From a virus, in IMG/VR virus record IMGVR_UViG_3300048017_000042, positions 1 through 20,633 of that record: DNA of 20,633 bases; one strand, written 5' to 3'. A program made the translations under genes and the position numbers. Shown one piece after another: positions 16,330 through 20,633 of the stretch. The stretch's first letter is position 1. The number at the start of each line of letters is the position of its first letter. The notes under the pieces were generated by a model that saw only the letters and a list, made by a program, of their open reading frames with translations, made no database searches and had not been told where the DNA came from.

Positions 16330-18857
16330 TGTCAAACTTCTATACAAACGTTCAATCTATGGGCAACAATATCCTATTTCGCGGTATTGTTGACGGCAAA
16401 CGTGTAAAAGCTAAGATTCCCTATCAGCCCAAGTTCTATGAATCTTCACGTGTACCTACAGAATTCCGTTCACTGAACGGTGAATATTTGCGGGAAATCG
16501 AATTCGATTCGATGCGTGATGCACGTGACTATTACAAACAGTTCGAAGACGTTTCGGGTAAAGTCATCTATGGCAACAATCGTTTCGAGTATGCATACAT
16601 CGCGGACAATCACAAAGGCATGATCGATTGGGATATCGATAAAATTTCTGTTGGTATTGTCGATATTGAAGTTGGCTCCGAGAATGGTTTCCCTGATCCT
16701 TATCAGGCGAATGAGCCAGTGACTGCTATTGCACTGAAATACCTGAATGGTGGCATGTTCGTTTTTGGTTGTGGTGACTATGAAGTCAAAGGCAACGAAC
16801 GATATATGAAATGTCAGGATGAATATCACCTCCTGAAATTCTTCTTGAAACTCTGGTCTGAGAAGTGTCCAGACATTCTCACTGGCTGGAACACCAAGTT
16901 CTTTGATACTCCATATCTGGTTAACCGCATCCGCAAGATTCTCGGTGAAGATGAAGCCAAGAAGCTATCGCCTTGGGGTGTGATTTCCGAGCGAAAGACC
17001 AAAGTTATGGGACGTGAACAGACAGTTTATGACTTGTGTGGTGTCGGTGATCTTGACTATCTCGAACTGTACAAATGGTATTCTCCTAATGGTAAGTCTC
17101 AAGAGTCGTATCGTTTGGATAACATCGCAAGTGTTGAACTCGGCAAGAACAAACTGTCTTATGAAGAATATGACAACTTGCATCAACTTTACAAGTTGAA
17201 CTATCAAAAGTTCATCGAATACAACATCGTTGACGTTGAACTGATCATTGAAATGGAAGAAAAGCTGAAATTGCTTGAACTTGCCATGACTCTGGCATAT
17301 GATACGAAATGTAACTACAATGATGTATTTGCACAGACTCGTATGTGGGATGCACTGACGTTCAATCACCTATTGGCACAGAATATCATTGTTCCACCGC
17401 GCATCGTGCAGGATAAAGATGCCGCCTTCGAAGGTGCATATGTGAAAGAACCACAAGTTGGTCTACATAACTGGGTTGCTTCATTCGACTTGAACTCTCT
17501 GTATCCTCACTTGATGATGCAGTACAACATTTCGCCCGAGACTCTGATTCAACCGGAAGACTATACACCAGAAATGCGTGAAGTACTCTCTCAGGGCGTA
17601 AGTGTTGATAAATTGCTGTTTAAGAAAGTTAATCTATCAAATTTGAATGGTTGTACTCTGACACCAAACGGACAATTCTTCCGTACAGACAAGCAAGGTT
17701 TCTTGCCTGCCATGATGATCGAAATGTATGAAGATCGTAAGAAATTCAAGAAGATGATGTTGGCAGCAAAACAGGAATACGAAAATGAGAAAGATGAATC
17801 CAAGAAGTATGATATTGAAAAGCGAATTGCCCGCTACAATAACCTACAGCTTGCAAAGAAAGTTTCTCTGAACTCTGCTTATGGTGCGTTGGGTTCTCAG
17901 TATTTCCGATTCTTCGATTTGCGTATGGCCTTGGGTGTTACAACTGCCGGTCAGCTTTCGATTCGTTGGATTGAGAACAAGCTGAACGAATACATGAACG
18001 GCCTATTAAAAACTGAAGGAGTTGATTATGTCATTGCATCGGATACTGACTCTATCTATTTACGTCTTGGCCCTCTGGTGCAATCTGCGATGGGGCAAAA
18101 GGCTAGCGATATTAACCGAACGATCACCTTCATGGATAAAGTCTGTGAAGATAAAATTCAACCTTTTATTGACAAGTCTTATGGAGAGCTTGCTACATAT
18201 GTTAAGGCGTATGCACAAAAGATGCAAATGAAACGTGAAGCCTTGGCTGATAAGGGTATCTGGACTGCCAAGAAACGTTACATCATGCATGTTTATAACA
18301 ACGAAGGTGTTCAATACAATGAGCCTGACATGAAAGTCATGGGTCTTGAAATGATCAAATCTTCAACTCCTGCACCTATTCGTCAGAAGATGAAAGACTC
18401 TTTGCACATTATGATGAAAGGTACGGAATCAGACATGCATACATTCATTGCAGATTTCCGTCAAGATTTCAAGAAGTTGCCACCTGAAGACATTTCATTC
18501 CCTCGTGGCATCAATGGTCTGCGTGAATATGGACACAAGACTCACATCTACACCAAGGGTACACCAATCCACGTGAAAGGTGCCTTGCTTTACAATCACT
18601 ATCTCGAAGAGAAAAATCTTGTCAAAAAGTATCAATCTATCAAAGATGGTGAGAAAATTAAGTTCGCTTATCTGAAGCGTCCTAACCCGTTGAAAGATAC
18701 TGTCATTTCCTTTCCCGGTAGACTTCCACCCGAACTCGAATTGAATGCATATATAGACTATGACATGCAGTTCGATAAAGCATTCTTGGATCCTTTGCGG
18801 GTAATTCTTGATTGCATGAACTGGTCTGTCGAAAAAGTAAATACATTATTCGATTAA
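16329..18857 (+). CDS. 43: Family B DNA polymerase, T4 gp43-like
   Basis: The replicative polymerase with 3'-5' proofreading, 842 residues (T4 898). Exonuclease motifs: D-I-E (D112, E114), the N-T-K-F-F-D block (N188, D193) and Y-x3-D (Y298, D302). Polymerase motifs: D-L-N-S-L-Y-P (387-393), K-x3-N-S-A-Y-G (511-519), D-T-D-S (572-575) and K-K-R-Y (648-651). All catalytic residues are present. It starts on the overlapping stop of the small upstream gene. In T4 this gene follows regA directly and is repressed by its own product; here its leader is new, so that control may be lost or changed. Confidence 0.97.
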   Translation: MSNFYTNVQSMGNNILFRGIVDGKRVKAKIPYQPKFYESSRVPTEFRSLNGEYLREIEFDSMRDARDYYKQFEDVSGKVIYGNNRFEYAYIADNHKGMIDWDIDKISVGIVDIEVGSENGFPDPYQANEPVTAIALKYLNGGMFVFGCGDYEVKGNERYMKCQDEYHLLKFFLKLWSEKCPDILTGWNTKFFDTPYLVNRIRKILGEDEAKKLSPWGVISERKTKVMGREQTVYDLCGVGDLDYLELYKWYSPNGKSQESYRLDNIASVELGKNKLSYEEYDNLHQLYKLNYQKFIEYNIVDVELIIEMEEKLKLLELAMTLAYDTKCNYNDVFAQTRMWDALTFNHLLAQNIIVPPRIVQDKDAAFEGAYVKEPQVGLHNWVASFDLNSLYPHLMMQYNISPETLIQPEDYTPEMREVLSQGVSVDKLLFKKVNLSNLNGCTLTPNGQFFRTDKQGFLPAMMIEMYEDRKKFKKMMLAAKQEYENEKDESKKYDIEKRIARYNNLQLAKKVSLNSAYGALGSQYFRFFDLRMALGVTTAGQLSIRWIENKLNEYMNGLLKTEGVDYVIASDTDSIYLRLGPLVQSAMGQKASDINRTITFMDKVCEDKIQPFIDKSYGELATYVKAYAQKMQMKREALADKGIWTAKKRYIMHVYNNEGVQYNEPDMKVMGLEMIKSSTPAPIRQKMKDSLHIMMKGTESDMHTFIADFRQDFKKLPPEDISFPRGINGLREYGHKTHIYTKGTPIHVKGALLYNHYLEEKNLVKKYQSIKDGEKIKFAYLKRPNPLKDTVISFPGRLPPELELNAYIDYDMQFDKAFLDPLRVILDCMNWSVEKVNTLFD

Positions 18858-18883
18858 CACACAACGACATATACGGAGAAATT

Positions 18884-19936
18884 ATGAGTATTCTGGACAA
18901 AATTAAAAAGAACAGTAGCATCAAAGAATCTGCTATTCTTTCCAAATCAAAATTCTTTACAGATAAGGATATGATTCCAACATCTGTACCTATCATCAAC
19001 GTTGCCTTGTCTGGCAAACTGGATGGTGGTCTAACACCAGGACTCACTATGTGGGCTGGTCCTTCTAAACACTTCAAGACAGCATTCTCGCTGTTGATGG
19101 CCAAATCTTACCTGGACAAATATCAAGATGCTGCTCTTCTATTTTATGATTCTGAGTTTGGTACTCCACAATCCTATTTCGATTCTTTTGGTATCGACAC
19201 TGATCGGGTTCTCCATACGCCTCTTACCGATATTGAACAACTGAAGTTCGATATTATGCAACAACTGTCCCAGTTGGAACGCACAGATAAACTGATCATT
19301 ATTATTGATTCGATTGGCAACCTTGCATCCAAGAAAGAAGTTGATGATGCACTTGAAGGCAAGTCTGTTGCAGATATGTCTCGGGCAAAACAAGTCAAAT
19401 CATTGTTCCGTATGGTGACACCACACTTGACAATGAAAGATATTCCGATGATTGTTGTCAATCACACATACAAAGAAATCGGTCTGTATCCTAAAGATAT
19501 TGTTGGTGGTGGTACAGGTTCATATTACTCGGCTGACAACATCTTCATCTTGGGTCGTCAACAAGAAAAAGAAGGTACCGAAGTTGTCGGTTACAATTTT
19601 ATTATCAATGTGGAGAAATCTCGTTATGTTAAAGAGAAGTCTAAAATTCCTGTTTCAGTATCTTTTGATGGTGGTATTAGCAAATGGTCTGGTCTACTCG
19701 ACATTGCGCTCGAATCAGGTCATGTTATCAAACCCACTAATGGTTGGTACTCAAAGGTCGACAAAGAAACTGGTGAAGTAGAAGACAAAAAGTATCGTAT
19801 TAAAGAAACTGATACTAAAGAGTTCTGGTTGCCTATTCTGAAACAGAAGACATTCCAGCAATTCATTGAAGACAAATATCGCGTTGCTTCCGGCAATATC
19901 ATGAACTATGGAGATGATGATGAGACAACTGAGTGA
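18884..19936 (+). CDS. uvsX: RecA-like recombinase UvsX
   Basis: Strand-exchange ATPase for recombination-dependent replication, 350 residues. Walker A is A-G-P-S-K-H-F-K-T (58-66), the catalytic acid is in F-Y-D-S-E-F-G (E91) and Walker B is L-I-I-I-I-D-S (D142). These match T4 UvsX, including the G-P-S-K variant of the P-loop. The acidic C-terminal tail (D-D-D-E-T-T-E) is typical. The ATG at 18884 with GGAGAA upstream was chosen over an earlier in-frame ATG inside gene 43. The end overlaps the next start by 17 bases. Confidence 0.95.
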   Translation: MSILDKIKKNSSIKESAILSKSKFFTDKDMIPTSVPIINVALSGKLDGGLTPGLTMWAGPSKHFKTAFSLLMAKSYLDKYQDAALLFYDSEFGTPQSYFDSFGIDTDRVLHTPLTDIEQLKFDIMQQLSQLERTDKLIIIIDSIGNLASKKEVDDALEGKSVADMSRAKQVKSLFRMVTPHLTMKDIPMIVVNHTYKEIGLYPKDIVGGGTGSYYSADNIFILGRQQEKEGTEVVGYNFIINVEKSRYVKEKSKIPVSVSFDGGISKWSGLLDIALESGHVIKPTNGWYSKVDKETGEVEDKKYRIKETDTKEFWLPILKQKTFQQFIEDKYRVASGNIMNYGDDDETTE

Positions 19937-20633
19937 AGGTAAAGATTGGGAATACATTATTCCCGAAGATAAAGGTACAACTATCAACTTGAAGTTAACT
20001 TCTGGTGATTATATTAATACCATTTATCAATATGGCAAAGTAAAGGTCGAAGAGGCATCTGATGGTGCCATGTATCTCAAATTCGTGTACAATATCGTAG
20101 AGACTCCTTATAACAAGGAAGAATTAGAGAAAAGTGAAGACTTTAAAAATTACATCGGTGATGTTCTCGTAAATATTATGTCACAAAATCTTGAAGTTAT
20201 TCTGAGGAATCTGATAACGAATGAGGAGTACATGCGGAAGGTTTTGCCCTTCCTGCAAGATGAATACTTCACCGATAGAACAGATAAAACTCTTTTCAAA
20301 GAGATTCGTAATTTTGCCGACACCTACAATAGCACTCCTTCACCGGAAGCTATTGAGGTAGCAATTCAAGATCGCCGTGACCTTAAATCTGAAGAGGTTC
20401 AAACCTGTTTGGAATCAATTCAAGAGTTTAGAGTAAAGACTTCTGAGATTCCAAAACTCGATTGGCTTGTCAACAAAACCGAAAACTTTTGTCAAGAAAA
20501 GGCCGTATACAATGCGGTGTTGAATTCTATTTCTATTCTTGATGGCAAAGATCAAACGAATGATAAGGGTGCAATTCCCAAGATTCTGTCGGATGCTCTT
20601 GCTGTCAGTTTTGATAGTTCCGTTGGTCATGAC
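19920..20633 (+). CDS. 41: Replicative helicase gp41-like with an N-terminal extension (3' partial)
   Basis: The frame is open from 19920 to the window end, 238 codons. Residues from about 87 onwards (starting M-S-Q-N-L-E-V-I-L-R-N-L) match the N-terminal domain of T4 gp41: L-P-F-L-Q-D-E-Y-F, S-T-P-S-P-E-A-I, W-L-V-N-K-T-E-N-F, G-A-I-P-K-I-L and S-F-D-S-S-V-G-H-D. The first 86 residues (G-K-D-W-E-Y-I-I-P, K-L-T-S-G-D-Y, F-V-Y-N-I-V-E-T-P) resemble a separate small protein that I recall between uvsX and 41 in other T4-like phages. No stop separates the two parts. GGAG lies six bases before 19920; the internal ATG at 20178 has no good ribosome binding site. The helicase motor domain is beyond the window. 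Confidence 0.85.
   Translation, partial: MRQLSEGKDWEYIIPEDKGTTINLKLTSGDYINTIYQYGKVKVEEASDGAMYLKFVYNIVETPYNKEELEKSEDFKNYIGDVLVNIMSQNLEVILRNLITNEEYMRKVLPFLQDEYFTDRTDKTLFKEIRNFADTYNSTPSPEAIEVAIQDRRDLKSEEVQTCLESIQEFRVKTSEIPKLDWLVNKTENFCQEKAVYNAVLNSISILDGKDQTNDKGAIPKILSDALAVSFDSSVGHD

Overview
The window is part of the genome of a large T4-like (straboviral or related) myovirus infecting a Gram-negative bacterium. The core replication genes are recognisable: gp62 clamp-loader subunit, RegA repressor, gp43 DNA polymerase, UvsX recombinase and the start of the gp41 helicase. Promoters are of the sigma70 TTGACA type, and two leaders carry rRNA-operon-like boxB/boxA elements, so host RNA polymerase and Nus factors are probably used. 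The host genus cannot be read from the sequence.

Layout. 1-1187: the end of the 44/62/regA block (a partial nuclease-like gene, gp62, regA). 1188-3850: early accessory genes (a small ORF, a metallophosphoesterase, tRNA-Arg, dCMP deaminase, a SprT-like metalloprotein) ending at a terminator. 3861-12800: a very large RNA island with about 36 tRNA or tRNA-like genes. The readable anticodons cover all 20 amino acids, and there is an initiator-like tRNA. Small protein genes sit between them: a second phosphoesterase, an I-Ssp6803I-like nuclease, an RNase H-like DUF458 protein, a GroES-like protein and several tiny unknowns. 12801-15922: a minus-strand cassette of four exported or membrane proteins, convergent with the island. 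15947-20633: a promoter, a small conserved gene, gp43, uvsX and a gp41 that carries an N-terminal extension. In T4 regA and gene 43 are adjacent. Here they are separated by about 15 kb of accessory DNA.

The main discovery candidate is inside the RNA island. A Ro60-like protein (TROVE/DUF2828-type RNA-binding region plus a vWA domain with a complete MIDAS motif, 10973-12412) lies directly downstream of three tandem copies of a recurring RNA element. A near-perfect promoter (10539-10567) precedes them. Four more copies lie among the tRNAs, and an eighth is embedded upside-down in an interrupted tRNA. Each element has a perfectly paired 7-bp stem whose sequence covaries between copies, a conserved 5' motif (KTTCNGCAA), an A-rich 3' strand and a GTTG/GTTA tail. 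The stem encloses variable tRNA-like modules, including two circularly permuted tRNAs. This is the architecture of bacterial Y RNAs (a Ro60-binding stem plus a tRNA-mimic module). I infer a phage-encoded Ro60-Y RNA system with an unusually large set of Y RNAs evolved from, or mixed with, its tRNAs.

A second RNA family has four members. Each is a 17-18 bp hairpin that begins with CCAT and ends with ATGG and sits beside a tRNA, possibly as a processing signal. The island as a whole looks like a self-sufficient translation and RNA-quality-control module.
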